Part shown: positions 50,812 through 60,151 of the stretch, piece by piece
Layout: each line of letters opens with the position of its first letter
How positions within the stretch are numbered: the first letter of the stretch is position 1
Source: Acidaminococcus fermentans
GTDB lineage: Bacteria; Bacillota; Negativicutes; Acidaminococcales; Acidaminococcaceae
DNA: 64,000 bases
Reading direction: 5' to 3'
Assembly (NCBI RefSeq): GCF_009696675.1
Contig: NZ_VULN01000002.1
Coordinates: 124,001-188,000 of the forward strand
Translations under genes and position numbers: made by a program
The notes under the pieces: generated by a model
Told to the model about the DNA's origin: nothing
Seen by the model: the letters and a program-made list of their open reading frames with translations, nothing else
Database searches by the model: none

Positions 50812-51826
50812 AGAAGCCATCATCAAACTGGTCAACAAAGGAGACCTGACCTACAACGAAGCCAAGGAAGTGATGCTGGAGATCATGGGAGGCAAGACCA
50901 CTCCCACCCAGAATGCAGCGTTCCTGGCGGCTCTTTCCACCAAAAGCGCCAAGGCGGAAACCATCGACGAAATCACCGGCTGTGCGGAAGCCATGCGGTC
51001 CCTGGCCACTCCCGTCCCCCATCCCGGGATGGAAGTGATGGAAATCGTGGGCACCGGCGGGGACGGAGCCCATTCCTTCAACATTTCCACCACCTCCGCC
51101 ATGGTACTGGCCGCCGGCGGGGTGAAGGTGGCCAAACACGGGAACCGGGCCGCTTCTTCCCTGTGCGGCACCGCGGACTGTCTGGAAGCCCTGGGGGTGA
51201 ACATCCAGCAGGATCCGGCCCTGGCTCTGAAAATGCTGGAGGAGACCAACTTCTGCTTCCTGTTTGCCCAGAAATACCATGCAGCCATGAAGTATGTGGG
51301 GCCCATCCGGAAGGAACTGGGGTTCCGGACCGTGTTCAATATCCTGGGGCCCCTTACCAACCCGGCCAAACCGGAAATGTTCCTCCTGGGGGTCTATGAC
51401 GGCTACCTGGTGGAACCTTTGGCCAAGGTGCTGTGTTCCCTGGGGGTGAAACGGGGCCTGGTGGCCTACGGCCAGGAAAAACTGGACGAAATCTCTCCCA
51501 ACGGGCCCACCACCATCTGTGAGCTCCGGGACGGGTACTACCGGTCTTCGGTGATCCGGCCGGAAGATTTCGGTCTGGTTCCCGGGAAGAAAGAAGACCT
51601 GGTGGGAGGGACCCCGGAAGAAAATGCCCGGATCACCCGGGACATCCTCTCCGGGAAGCTCCAGGGCACCAAACGGAATGCGGTGCTCATGAATGCCGGG
51701 GCCGGCCTGTTCGTGGCCGGGAAGGCGGACACCATCGCTGACGGGGTGAAACTGGCGGCGGAACTCATTGACAGCGGCAAGGCCCTGGCCGCCCTAGAAA
51801 AAGTCATCAAAGTCAGCAACGAATAA
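50804..51826 (+). CDS. trpD: Anthranilate phosphoribosyltransferase
   Basis: A 340-residue enzyme joining PRPP to anthranilate. The PRPP-binding glycine motif is [22 protein letters not shown] (~82), followed by [21 protein letters not shown]; the second metal region contains [15 protein letters not shown]. The start overlaps trpG, indicating coupled translation. Confidence 0.97.
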   Translation: MIKEAIIKLVNKGDLTYNEAKEVMLEIMGGKTTPTQNAAFLAALSTKSAKAETIDEITGCAEAMRSLATPVPHPGMEVMEIVGTGGDGAHSFNISTTSAMVLAAGGVKVAKHGNRAASSLCGTADCLEALGVNIQQDPALALKMLEETNFCFLFAQKYHAAMKYVGPIRKELGFRTVFNILGPLTNPAKPEMFLLGVYDGYLVEPLAKVLCSLGVKRGLVAYGQEKLDEISPNGPTTICELRDGYYRSSVIRPEDFGLVPGKKEDLVGGTPEENARITRDILSGKLQGTKRNAVLMNAGAGLFVAGKADTIADGVKLAAELIDSGKALAALEKVIKVSNE

Positions 51827-51842
51827 ACGGAAGGTGCGGAAC

Positions 51843-52628
51843 ATGATCCTGGATACCCTGGCAGAAGCCACCCGGCAGCGGGTGGAAAAACAGAAAAAGG
51901 AAAAAGACTTCTACACCCTCCGGCGGGAAGCGGAAGCCCTGCCCCGGGACCGGGAGGGCTGCTTCCGGGAAGCCCTGGGGAGACCGGGCCTCAACTTCAT
52001 TACGGAAGTGAAGAAGGCCTCTCCGTCCAAAGGGCTCATCGCTCCTGACTTTCCCTATGTGGCCATTGCCCGGCAGTATGAAGCCCTGGGGGCTGCCGCC
52101 ATTTCCGTGCTGACGGAAACGGACTACTTCCTGGGCAGCGACCGGTATCTCCGGGAAATCCGACAGGCGGTGGGAACGCCCCTCCTGCGGAAGGACTTCA
52201 CCCTGGATGACTACATGGTGTGCCAGGCCAAGACCCTGGGGGCCGATGCCATCCTGCTGATCGCCGCCATCCTCAGCGACAGCCAGCTCCAGGAATACCG
52301 GCTGCTGGCGGAAAGCCTGGGCATGGACGCCCTGGTGGAAGCCCATGATGAAGAGGAAGTGGAACGGGCCCTCCGGAGCGGCGCCCGGGTCATCGGAGTG
52401 AACAACCGGAACCTGAAGGACTTTACCGTGGACATCGGCAACAGCCTCCGGCTCCGGTCCCTGGTACCGGAAACCATTCCCTTTGTGGCGGAAAGCGGCA
52501 TCAAAAGCCGGCAGCAGACCGCCCAACTGGAACAGGCCGGGGTCAACGGAGTGCTCATCGGGGAAACCCTCATGCGGAGCCCGGATATGAAAGCCGCCCT
52601 GGCAGAACTGCGGGGTGAGGTCCTGTGA
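51843..52628 (+). CDS. trpC: Indole-3-glycerol-phosphate synthase
   Basis: A 261-residue TIM-barrel enzyme, separate from TrpF. Key regions: FITEVKKASPSKGLIAPDF (catalytic Lys), ISVLTETDYFLGSDRYL, PLLRKDFTLDDYMVCQAK, GVNNRNLKDFTVD and FVAESGIKS. ATG at 51843 is 8 bases after GGAAGG; the upstream GTG at 51834 sits inside that site. The trpF start overlaps its stop. Confidence 0.96.
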   Translation: MILDTLAEATRQRVEKQKKEKDFYTLRREAEALPRDREGCFREALGRPGLNFITEVKKASPSKGLIAPDFPYVAIARQYEALGAAAISVLTETDYFLGSDRYLREIRQAVGTPLLRKDFTLDDYMVCQAKTLGADAILLIAAILSDSQLQEYRLLAESLGMDALVEAHDEEEVERALRSGARVIGVNNRNLKDFTVDIGNSLRLRSLVPETIPFVAESGIKSRQQTAQLEQAGVNGVLIGETLMRSPDMKAALAELRGEVL

Positions 52629-53251
52629 CGAAAATCAAGCTGTGCGGGATCCGGCGGCCAGAGGATGTGGCCATGGTGAACCGGGCCCAGCCGGATTATG
52701 CCGGGTTCATCTTCGCCCCCGGCAGGCGGCAGGTAACGGCGGAACAGGCAGAAAACCTCCGCCGGCAGCTGGACCCGGCCATTGCCGCCGTAGGCGTCTT
52801 CGTAAAGGCTCCTGTGGAAGAAGCGGCGGCCCTGGCCAACCGGGGCACCATCCAGCTGATCCAGCTCCATGGAGAAGAAGACGAAGCCTATGTGAAGGCC
52901 CTCCGAGAACGGACAACGGCTCCCATCATCCGGGTGATACGGGTACGGGGACCGGAAAGCCTCCGGGACCTGGACCGGTATGACTGCGATTATTTCCTGC
53001 TGGATACCTATTCCGGCAGCCAGTTCGGAGGGCTGGGGAAAACCTTCGACCACAGTCTGCTCCGGCAGGCCCGGTTCCCCAGACCCTTTTTCCTGGCCGG
53101 GGGACTGGATGCAGACAATGTGGCGGCGGCCATTGCTGGGTGCAGCCCCTTCGGGGTGGATACCAGCAGCGGCATCGAAACTGCCGGAACGAAAGATGAA
53201 AACAAAATCCGCGCTTTTGTGAGCGCTGTAAGAAAAGAGGAAGAATCATGA
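52625..53251 (+). CDS. trpF: Phosphoribosylanthranilate isomerase
   Basis: A 208-residue TIM barrel. The N-terminal [11 protein letters not shown] carries the catalytic Cys, the general-acid Asp is in [21 protein letters not shown], and [12 protein letters not shown] and [10 protein letters not shown] form the phosphate site. GTG start overlapping the trpC stop (GTGA). Confidence 0.95.
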   Translation: MTKIKLCGIRRPEDVAMVNRAQPDYAGFIFAPGRRQVTAEQAENLRRQLDPAIAAVGVFVKAPVEEAAALANRGTIQLIQLHGEEDEAYVKALRERTTAPIIRVIRVRGPESLRDLDRYDCDYFLLDTYSGSQFGGLGKTFDHSLLRQARFPRPFFLAGGLDADNVAAAIAGCSPFGVDTSSGIETAGTKDENKIRAFVSAVRKEEES

Positions 53252-54432
53252 GCAATGGAAGATTTGGCAGACACGGCGGCCAATATGTATCGGAAACCCT
53301 GATGAACGCAGTGCTGCAGCTGGACGAAGCCTACAACCGGTTCAAGGATGATCCGGAATTCCTTCAGGAACTGCGGACTCTGTACCATGACTATGCCAAC
53401 CGGCCCAGCCTGCTGTACTATGCGGAAAAGATGACCAGGGATCTGGGGGGCGCCAAAATCTATCTGAAACGGGAAGACCTGAACCACACCGGGGCTCACA
53501 AGATCAACAACGCCCTGGGCCAGTGCCTCTTGGCCAAGAAAATGGGCAAGAAACGGGTCATCGCCGAAACCGGCGCCGGCCAGCACGGGGTGGCCACCGC
53601 TACTGTGGCGGCTCTCATGGGCCTGGAATGTGAAGTGTACATGGGCAAGGAGGACACCATCCGCCAGGCCCTGAACGTGTACCGGATGGAACTTCTGGGG
53701 GCCAAAGTGGTGCCAGTGACCACCGGCACTGGCACCCTGAAGGACGCGGTCAGCGAGGCCATGCGGGATTGGTGCACCAATGTGGAAAACACCTTCTATG
53801 TGCTGGGATCCTGCATGGGGCCCCATCCCTATCCCACCATCGTCCGTGATTTCCAGAAAATCATCGGGGAAGAAGTGAAAGCCCAGATGCTGGAGAAGGA
53901 AGGCCGGCTGCCCGATGTGGTCATGGCCTGCGTAGGGGGCGGCAGCAATGCCATCGGCTTGTTCTACGATTTCATCCCGGACAAAAACGTCCAGCTGATC
54001 GGGGTGGAAGCCGCCGGCCGGGGAGTGAACACCGCGGAAACCGCCGCCACCATCGCCCGGGGGAAACCGGGGATCTTCCACGGGATGGAATCCTATTTCC
54101 TCCAGGATGAAGACGGGCAGATCGCCCCGGTGTACTCCATTTCCGCCGGTCTGGATTATCCGGGGATCGGGCCGGAACACGCCAACCTGTACGATACGGG
54201 CCGTGCCCAGTACGTGCCCATCACCGACGACGAATCGGTGGAAGCGTTTGAATATCTGTCCCGGACGGAAGGCATCATTCCGGCCATTGAAAGTGCCCAT
54301 GCGGTGGCCTATGCCATGAAACTGGCACCCACCCTGCCCAAGGACAAGATCATCGTGGTGAACCTGTCCGGCCGGGGGGACAAAGACGTGGCAGCCATTG
54401 CCAGATACAAGGGGGTAGACCTGCATGACTAG
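53248..54432 (+). CDS. trpB: Tryptophan synthase beta chain
   Basis: A 394-residue PLP enzyme condensing indole with serine. The PLP Lys is in [21 protein letters not shown], the glutamate in [20 protein letters not shown], and the phosphate loop is [24 protein letters not shown] at the start is typical of TrpB1. It overlaps trpF by four bases and trpA by eight. Confidence 0.98.
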   Translation: MSNGRFGRHGGQYVSETLMNAVLQLDEAYNRFKDDPEFLQELRTLYHDYANRPSLLYYAEKMTRDLGGAKIYLKREDLNHTGAHKINNALGQCLLAKKMGKKRVIAETGAGQHGVATATVAALMGLECEVYMGKEDTIRQALNVYRMELLGAKVVPVTTGTGTLKDAVSEAMRDWCTNVENTFYVLGSCMGPHPYPTIVRDFQKIIGEEVKAQMLEKEGRLPDVVMACVGGGSNAIGLFYDFIPDKNVQLIGVEAAGRGVNTAETAATIARGKPGIFHGMESYFLQDEDGQIAPVYSISAGLDYPGIGPEHANLYDTGRAQYVPITDDESVEAFEYLSRTEGIIPAIESAHAVAYAMKLAPTLPKDKIIVVNLSGRGDKDVAAIARYKGVDLHD

Positions 54433-55207
54433 GATAACTGACGCATTCAAGAAACAGGGGAAGCTGTTCATTCCCTTCATTACCGCAGGGGATCCGGACC
54501 TGGACACTACGGAAAAACTGATTTATGCCATGGAAGAGGCAGGAGCCGGGCTCATTGAAATCGGCATCCCCTTCTCCGATCCCACTGCCGAAGGGCCGGT
54601 GATCCTGGAAGCGGACACCCGGGCCCTGGCTGCAGGGACCAGGATCAAGGCCATTTTCGCCATGCTGGCCCGGGTCCGGGAAAAGACCCGGATCCCCATG
54701 GTGTTCCTCACCTATGTGAACCCCATCTTCACCTACGGCCGGGAGAAGTTCTTCCAGCAGTGCCGGGATGTGAAAATCGACGGGGTCATCGTCCCGGACG
54801 TGCCCTATGAAGAAAAGGACACCATCGCTCCGGAAGCGGAAAAATACGGGGTGGAGATCATTTCCATGATTGCTCCCACCTCCCACCAGCGGATCCAGAT
54901 GATTGCCAGAGAAGCCCAGGGATATATTTACCTGGTTTCTTCTCTGGGGGTCACCGGGGTGCGGAAATCCATTACCACCAACCTGAAGGAAATCGTGGAC
55001 AAGATCCGGGAAGTCTCCGACAAACCCATTGCTGTAGGCTTCGGCATCTCCACCCCGGAACAGGCCAAAGAAATGGCAGCCATCAGCGACGGAGCCATCG
55101 TAGGCAGCGCCATCGTGAAACTCTGCGCCCAGTACGGTAAAGACGCCGTGGAACCGGTGAAGGCGTACGTAAAGGAAATGGCAGAGGCAGTGGAAGAGGC
55201 GAAGTGA
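54425..55207 (+). CDS. trpA: Tryptophan synthase alpha chain
   Basis: A 260-residue TIM barrel releasing indole from indole-3-glycerol phosphate. Catalytic Glu45 is in [17 protein letters not shown]. The second catalytic acid, Asp60 in the Salmonella enzyme (ADGP), is Glu56 here (AEGP), a substitution I believe also occurs in some clostridial TrpA proteins. The phosphate region [13 protein letters not shown] and [12 protein letters not shown] are intact. Last gene of the operon. Confidence 0.95.
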   Translation: MTRITDAFKKQGKLFIPFITAGDPDLDTTEKLIYAMEEAGAGLIEIGIPFSDPTAEGPVILEADTRALAAGTRIKAIFAMLARVREKTRIPMVFLTYVNPIFTYGREKFFQQCRDVKIDGVIVPDVPYEEKDTIAPEAEKYGVEIISMIAPTSHQRIQMIAREAQGYIYLVSSLGVTGVRKSITTNLKEIVDKIREVSDKPIAVGFGISTPEQAKEMAAISDGAIVGSAIVKLCAQYGKDAVEPVKAYVKEMAEAVEEAK

Positions 55208-55248
55208 AACAAGGCTGTTGCTTCTCCGCCAGCTGCGGCCCGTGACCA

Positions 55249-55280
55249 GGGGGTGTGAATTCTTTCACACCCCCTTTTTC
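55249..55280 (+). terminator. Terminator of the trp operon
   Basis: GGGGGTGTGAA and TTCACACCCCC form an 11-bp stem with TTCT loop, followed by TTTTTC. Confidence 0.9.
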
Positions 55281-55363
55281 TGATGCATCCATTTCTTTTT
55301 TACGGTATAATAGAAATGAAAGAAGGAATGATCATAAATTGTAACGTTTAAAGGAGAACCATC

Positions 55364-56743
55364 ATGCTGGGAAAATATAAAGCGGTGATTGCGGGAATCG
55401 GGGTCCTTTTGGCGGCGGTGGCGGGATTTTTCCTGCTGGGGCCGGGAAAGAAGCCGGACCCGGGCCAGGTGGCCCAGATCCAGGGGAAACGGAACATCCT
55501 GGTGATGGGAGTGGACAGGCGGAGCGGCGATACCGGCCGGTCTGACACCCTTTTTGTGACCATGCTGGACACTTCCCGGAACCAGGCAGCTCTTTTGTCC
55601 ATCCCCCGGGATACCCTGGTCTCCATTCCCGGCCACGGCTGGGACAAGGTGAACCATGCCTATGCCTACGGAGGCCATGAACTGAGCCGGAAGACTGTGG
55701 AAAACTTCCTGGGGATCCCCATCAGCAACTATGTACTGGTGGATTTCCAGGGGTTCATCAAGCTGGTGGATGCCATTGGCGGGGTGGACATCGATGTGGA
55801 AAAGTCCATGCAGTATACGGACCCTTATGACGGGGAAAACGGCCTGGTGATCAATCTCCAGCCCGGGAAGCAGCATATGGACGGGACCACCGCCATCCAG
55901 TACGTCCGGTACCGGGACGAGGAAGGGGACATCGGCCGGGTGGCCCGGCAGCAGAAGTTCATGAAGGCGGTGTTCGCCAAGCTCCGGTCCGCCAGCCTCC
56001 TGACCCGGGCCCCGGAAATCGCCCATACTCTGTACCAGAGCATCGATACGGATCTGTCGGCAGGGGACCTGGCATCTCTTTTGGTGACCTTTGCCAAGAA
56101 CGTGTCCGGCACCTCCCAGCTGGAAACCGCCATGGTCCAGGGAAGCCCCGCCTATATTGATGACATCAGCTACTGGATCCCCAACATGACGGCCCTGCGC
56201 CAGCAGGTGGCCCAGCTCCAGGGGGTCCAGCCAGGGGAAGGGTACCGGATGGCGGCCCAGGCAGCCAAGAAGAAGTATGACGAACTGCTGGGCACCAACA
56301 GTGCCGCCGGCAGCGGGGAGAAACGGACTCTCCAGGTGCAGAACCAGGAACTGAAGAAAGCCGTGGAAAAAGCCCGGAAAATGGACAAAGAAAAAGCGGC
56401 CCTGCCTGTGGGAGACAGCAGCGGTACCGGCAAGGGCAGCACGGCGCCCAATCTGCCGCCCCCGCCGCCCCAGAAAACCCTCCGGGCCTCCCTGGTCAAC
56501 TGCAGCGGCAATCCTCAGTACGGAGTGGAAGCGGCCAATGACGCCCGGAACGCCGGGTTTGCCATTGTGAGCATCACCAACGGCAGCCCCATGGACCGGA
56601 CCCAGGTGCTGATCAATGCCGGCAGCAGCGCCGCCGAAGAGCGCACAGGAGCCCTGCCTTTCGACTTCCAGCTGATCCAGGGAGCCGTAAGCCCCAGCAG
56701 CGGGGATGTGGTGATTTATGTAGGACGGGATTATGGGAAGTAG
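55364..56743 (+). CDS. LytR-CpsA-Psr (LCP) family protein with LytR C-terminal domain
   Basis: A 459-residue membrane-anchored phosphotransferase-type protein. One N-terminal helix (VIAGIGVLLAAVAGFFLLG) precedes the LCP domain: NILVMGVDRRSGDTGRSDTLFV, LLSIPRDTLVSIPGHG with its conserved Arg-Asp, YVLVDFQGFIKLVDAIGGVDIDVEK and AIQYVRYRDEEGDIGRVARQQKF. After a coiled/proline-rich linker (300-365) the C-terminal ~90 residues resemble LytR_C. LCP enzymes transfer polymers from undecaprenyl carriers to peptidoglycan. In a Gram-negative-envelope Negativicute the acceptor polymer is unclear. A TATAAT box lies at 55306-55311. Confidence 0.93.
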   Translation: MLGKYKAVIAGIGVLLAAVAGFFLLGPGKKPDPGQVAQIQGKRNILVMGVDRRSGDTGRSDTLFVTMLDTSRNQAALLSIPRDTLVSIPGHGWDKVNHAYAYGGHELSRKTVENFLGIPISNYVLVDFQGFIKLVDAIGGVDIDVEKSMQYTDPYDGENGLVINLQPGKQHMDGTTAIQYVRYRDEEGDIGRVARQQKFMKAVFAKLRSASLLTRAPEIAHTLYQSIDTDLSAGDLASLLVTFAKNVSGTSQLETAMVQGSPAYIDDISYWIPNMTALRQQVAQLQGVQPGEGYRMAAQAAKKKYDELLGTNSAAGSGEKRTLQVQNQELKKAVEKARKMDKEKAALPVGDSSGTGKGSTAPNLPPPPPQKTLRASLVNCSGNPQYGVEAANDARNAGFAIVSITNGSPMDRTQVLINAGSSAAEERTGALPFDFQLIQGAVSPSSGDVVIYVGRDYGK

Positions 56744-56763
56744 GGGGGTGAATGAATTCACCC

Positions 56764-56838
56764 CGGTCGCGGACCGCGACTTATAGCTCGCGACTCGCGA
56801 CCAAAAGTGGTTGTTGCCTACGCAACAGCCACTTTTTT
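56764..56838 (+). terminator. Periodic repeat followed by a GGCTGTTGC-type terminator
   Basis: 56764-56802 holds GTCGCGGACCGCGAC and CTCGCGACTCGCGACC repeats. 56803-56838 is AAAAGTGGTTGTTGC/GCAACAGCCACTTTT plus T's, an efficient-looking terminator. Confidence 0.75.
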
Positions 56839-56902
56839 ACTCTACCAACATTATATGAATTAACCAACAAATAAAATAACTATGAAAAAACTGAAAATAT
56901 TC

Positions 56903-56993
56903 TTGCATATTGTATACAAGAGTGCTATAATGCAACTGTAAGTTGAATTTGCCCCTCATTTGGCCCTTGTTTTCAAGGGCTTTTTTTTTTTTA
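56903..56993 (+). ncRNA. Candidate short transcript: promoter, about 55 bases, terminator
   Basis: TTGCAT (56903-56908), a 17-bp spacer and a perfect TATAAT (56926-56931) are followed only some 35 bases later by the terminator CCCTTG-TTTT-CAAGGG plus twelve T's, ending near 56993. The spacer contains the palindrome TGTATACA (56911-56918). There is no open frame of note, so a roughly 55-base RNA or an attenuated leader is possible. Unproven. Confidence 0.4.
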
Positions 56994-57077
56994 TGGCGTT
57001 TTGCCCGTCAGCGGTCAATGATCAGCGGCCGGATGATAAAATTTGCAGGCAAATTCTATGAATGTGTAAATTGGACC

Positions 57078-57161
57078 CGTAGGGGCTCCACGCCGGGGAG
57101 CCCGCTTTTGCATCGTTGGTTCGTGCATTCGGCGGGGCGCCGGGCCTGCGCCCCCTACGGT
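57078..57161. repeat. GTAGGGGC palindromic repeats, second cluster
   Basis: 57078-57105 is an exact 28-bp copy of 46671-46698; it is followed by an inverted element GGGGCG/GCGCCCC ending in CTACGG at 57161. The rest of 56994-57325 shows no gene except TGTATACA at 57273-57280 and a hairpin TGCGGGA/TCCCGCA at 57284-57300 before the next start codon. Confidence 0.65.
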
Positions 57162-57325
57162 CTGACCTATTTTAAGATTAATTTGTTAAAATTGATTTCC
57201 TTCGGCTGTCAACCCTGTAGGGAAGTCATTGACAAAACAACATTACAGGCCTAAAATGAAAAACATCACGAATGTATACAAAATGCGGGACTGTCCCGCA
57301 GAGCAGGAAAGTAGGATGGTAGAAC

Positions 57326-58192
57326 ATGCATATCGATATCCACACCCGTTTCATTACCCTGTTGGGAGATCCCCTGACCCAATCCTTTGCGGCCCGGATG
57401 CAGAACAGAGGGTATGAGGCGGCAGGGCTGAACCTGGTGTATTTCTACACGGTGACCGGGAACGAACACCTGGGTGAAATCATCCAGGGACTGCGGCACA
57501 TGCCCTTTGCCGGGTTTGCCGTCACCAAGCCCAACAAGGTGAAAGTCCTGGAATACCTGGACGAACTGGATCCCCTGTGTGCCAAAATGGGGTCCAGCAA
57601 TACGGTGGTGAAACTGCCGGATGGACGGCTGAAAGGGTACAACACCGACGGGGTGGGCTTTTACCGGGCCCTGGAGGAAGCCGGGGTGCCCGTCAGCGGA
57701 AAGACCTTCTTCTGTTTCGGCAGCGGAGGAGCCGGCCGGGCCATTTGTTCGGCCCTGGCTTACCATGGAGCCGGCCGGATCCTGATTACGGATCTGGTGG
57801 AAGAAAGCGCCCGGAGCCTGGTGGCGGACATCAACAAAAACTTCGCACCTGTGGCGGAATTCGTGGCTTATGGAGATTTTTCCCGGGTCAAAGAAGCCAA
57901 TGCCGTCATCAATGCCAGCGGGGTGGGCATGGGGAAAACCGCAGGCCGGACCCCTCTGCCTCCGGAATACATCCGGCCCGGCCAGTTTTACTTCGACGCC
58001 TGTTACAATCCGGCCCGGACCCGGTTCCTGGAAAATGCGGAAAAAGCCGGGTGCCCGGTGCTGAACGGGCTCACCATGAGTCTCTACCAGGGAACGGCCC
58101 AGGTGGAACTGTGGTCAGGGAAGAAGGCTCCGGTGGAAGCCATGGGTCAGGAACTGGAGAAAATCCTGGCAGAAAAAAAGCAGCAGGAGTAG
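57326..58192 (+). CDS. Shikimate/quinate dehydrogenase family protein (AroE-like variant)
   Basis: A 288-residue AroE-fold oxidoreductase. The catalytic Lys71 is in VTKPNK and Asp108 in GYNTDGVGF; the NAD(P) loop is GSGGAGRAI (132-140). The substrate-binding loop that reads GxPxxHSxSPxxHN in AroE is GDPLTQSFAARMQN here, so one of two shikimate-binding serines, the His and the Pro are lost. This points to an altered substrate, such as quinate or another cyclic polyol acid, rather than biosynthetic AroE. It sits 43 bp before a TRAP transporter operon and near a convergent aroD, like the ydiB-aroD pairing of enteric bacteria. A TGTATACA motif lies upstream. Confidence 0.8.
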   Translation: MHIDIHTRFITLLGDPLTQSFAARMQNRGYEAAGLNLVYFYTVTGNEHLGEIIQGLRHMPFAGFAVTKPNKVKVLEYLDELDPLCAKMGSSNTVVKLPDGRLKGYNTDGVGFYRALEEAGVPVSGKTFFCFGSGGAGRAICSALAYHGAGRILITDLVEESARSLVADINKNFAPVAEFVAYGDFSRVKEANAVINASGVGMGKTAGRTPLPPEYIRPGQFYFDACYNPARTRFLENAEKAGCPVLNGLTMSLYQGTAQVELWSGKKAPVEAMGQELEKILAEKKQQE

Positions 58193-58235
58193 GGCTTCTG
58201 CTGCAAAGTAGCAAAGTAGAATGGAGAGAAACAAA

Positions 58236-58838
58236 ATGGAAAATGTGAAGGAAAGCAGCAAGGCAGTACAACGCAACTCTGTAAACGCTCTGATCCACTG
58301 GCTGGATCTGCACCTGGAAGAGACCTTCCTGGTGGTGATGCTGGTTCTCATTGCCGGCATCACTATGCTCCAGGTCATTGTCCGGAAAATCCCGGGCATG
58401 GCGTCTCTCACCTGGGCAGAAGAACTGTGCCGGTTTTTGTGGATCTGGAGCGTTTTTCTGTCCCTGCCCTATACCATCCGGATGGACAGTATGCTCCGGG
58501 TGGGGGTGCTGAAGGACATGCTCCCGGAAACTCTCCGGAAGGTGCTGAATCTGGTGGTGGACGGGATCACCCTGGGCTGCATGGGGGTCCTGGGCCTTTA
58601 TGCGGTGGAAGTGGTGTCAGTAATTGCTGAAAGCCACGAGATTTCCCCGGCTATGCAGTGGTCCATGGCCTTTGTGTACAGCTTCATGGTCCTGGGGTTC
58701 TTCCTGGGAGTGGTCCGGTCCGTCCAGATGCTCTGGATCCATGTCCAGCATCTCCAGGAAAAGGAACTGTCCACCCTGGAACAGACTCTCCAGGATGCGG
58801 CTGACGAAGCGGCCCTGGCCCGGGAAGGGGATGACTGA
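58236..58838 (+). CDS. dctQ: TRAP transporter small permease (DctQ family)
   Basis: A 200-residue protein with four membrane helices, beginning near LEETFLVVMLVLIAGITMLQVIVRKI. The conserved segment WAEELCRFLWIWSVFLSLPYTIRMDSM is the DctQ mark. ATG at 58236 has GGAGAG 8 bases upstream and is preferred to ATG 58221. It forms the membrane complex with DctM; the stop codon abuts the dctM start. Confidence 0.93.
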   Translation: MENVKESSKAVQRNSVNALIHWLDLHLEETFLVVMLVLIAGITMLQVIVRKIPGMASLTWAEELCRFLWIWSVFLSLPYTIRMDSMLRVGVLKDMLPETLRKVLNLVVDGITLGCMGVLGLYAVEVVSVIAESHEISPAMQWSMAFVYSFMVLGFFLGVVRSVQMLWIHVQHLQEKELSTLEQTLQDAADEAALAREGDD

Positions 58839-60134
58839 ATGTCCGCGGTACTGATTTTTTCCGTCTTTCTCCTGGCCATTGCTCTGTCCCTGCCTATCGG
58901 CATCAGCATGATCCTGGGGGCCACCGCTCCCATTGCCCTGTTCCATCAGGGAGGCACCATGGGCCAGGTGCTGAACAATGCCTTTTCCGGGGCCAATTCC
59001 ACCCCCATCCTGGCAGTGCCCCTGTTCATCCTGGGGGGTGTGATCATGGCCAAAGGCGGGATTTCCCGGAAACTGTTCAACTTCTTCGCCTTTTTTGCCG
59101 GCCGGATCCCCGGGGGTCTGCCCTGTGCAGTGATCCTCACCTGCCTGTTCTACGGGGCCATTTCCGGCTCCGGTCCGGCCACCACGGCGGCAGTGGGAGC
59201 CATGTGCGTACCCTTCCTGACGGAACTGGGCTATGACAAGACCTGGAGTGCCGGTCTGGTGGCCGTGGCCGGGGGCCTGGGAGTTATCATTCCGCCTTCC
59301 ATCCCCTTTGTGCTCTATTCCCTGGCCACCGGGGTTTCTACCGGGAAACTGTTCCTGGCGGGAATCATCCCCGGCTTCCTGGTGGGCCTGGCTCTGATGG
59401 TCTATGCGGTGATCCACTGTCTCCGGAACGGGGAGGACAAGAACAAAGTCCGGGAACGGATGGAAGAACTGTCCAGGATGGGTTTCCTCCAGCTGTTCCG
59501 GGACAGCGCCTGGGCCCTGCTGTGCCCGGTGATTGTCCTGGGAGGCATTTACACCGGGTTCACCACCCCTACGGAAGCGGCGGCGGTGTCCGTGTTCTAT
59601 GCGTTGCTGGTGTCTCTTTTTGTCTATAAGACCATGACCTTCGGGGATATCCTGCCCATGCTCCGGGAATCGGTCCGGACCTATGGGGGGCTGGCCTTCG
59701 TGCTGGCCTTTGCCACCGCTTTCGGACGGGTCCTGTCCATGACCCGGGCTACCAAAGCGGTGGAAAGCTTCATCCTGGGGAACTTCACCTCCGGGGTGGC
59801 GGTCCTCACGGTACTGGTGCTGATTTTCCTGGCCCTGGGCATGGTGATGGACACGGGACCGGCCATCATCATCCTGGTACCGGTGCTGCTGCCGGCCTGT
59901 AAAAAGCTGGGAGTGGATCCCATCCATCTGGGGGTGGTGCTGGTGTGCTGCCTGTCCATCGGCCTGGCCACTCCGCCTTTCGGCCTGGACCTGTTTGTGG
60001 CCGGGAACATTGCAGAACAGCAGCCCATGAGCGTGGCCCGGAAATCCGTTCCGTTCATCTGTGCTTTTCTGGCGGCTCTGGTGGGCATCACCTACATTCC
60101 GGCGCTTTCCACCTTCCTGCCGGCATTGTGGTAA
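58839..60134 (+). CDS. dctM: TRAP transporter large permease (DctM family)
   Basis: A 431-residue polytopic protein. LPIGISMILGATAPIALF, SGSGPATTAAVGAMCVPFLTELGYDKTWSAGLVAVAGGLGVIIPPSIPFVLYSLATGVSTGKLFLAGIIPG and the C-terminal GLATPPFGLDLFVA are canonical for DctM. It is the sodium-coupled transport subunit. No gap from dctQ. Confidence 0.95.
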   Translation: MSAVLIFSVFLLAIALSLPIGISMILGATAPIALFHQGGTMGQVLNNAFSGANSTPILAVPLFILGGVIMAKGGISRKLFNFFAFFAGRIPGGLPCAVILTCLFYGAISGSGPATTAAVGAMCVPFLTELGYDKTWSAGLVAVAGGLGVIIPPSIPFVLYSLATGVSTGKLFLAGIIPGFLVGLALMVYAVIHCLRNGEDKNKVRERMEELSRMGFLQLFRDSAWALLCPVIVLGGIYTGFTTPTEAAAVSVFYALLVSLFVYKTMTFGDILPMLRESVRTYGGLAFVLAFATAFGRVLSMTRATKAVESFILGNFTSGVAVLTVLVLIFLALGMVMDTGPAIIILVPVLLPACKKLGVDPIHLGVVLVCCLSIGLATPPFGLDLFVAGNIAEQQPMSVARKSVPFICAFLAALVGITYIPALSTFLPALW

Positions 60135-60151
60135 GAAAGGACGGAACAACC

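Noticed and set aside
56943-57254. A 103-codon open frame in the gap before the AroE-like gene
   Set aside because: It begins inside the short promoter-terminator unit and crosses the 28-bp repeat; no ribosome site or family.
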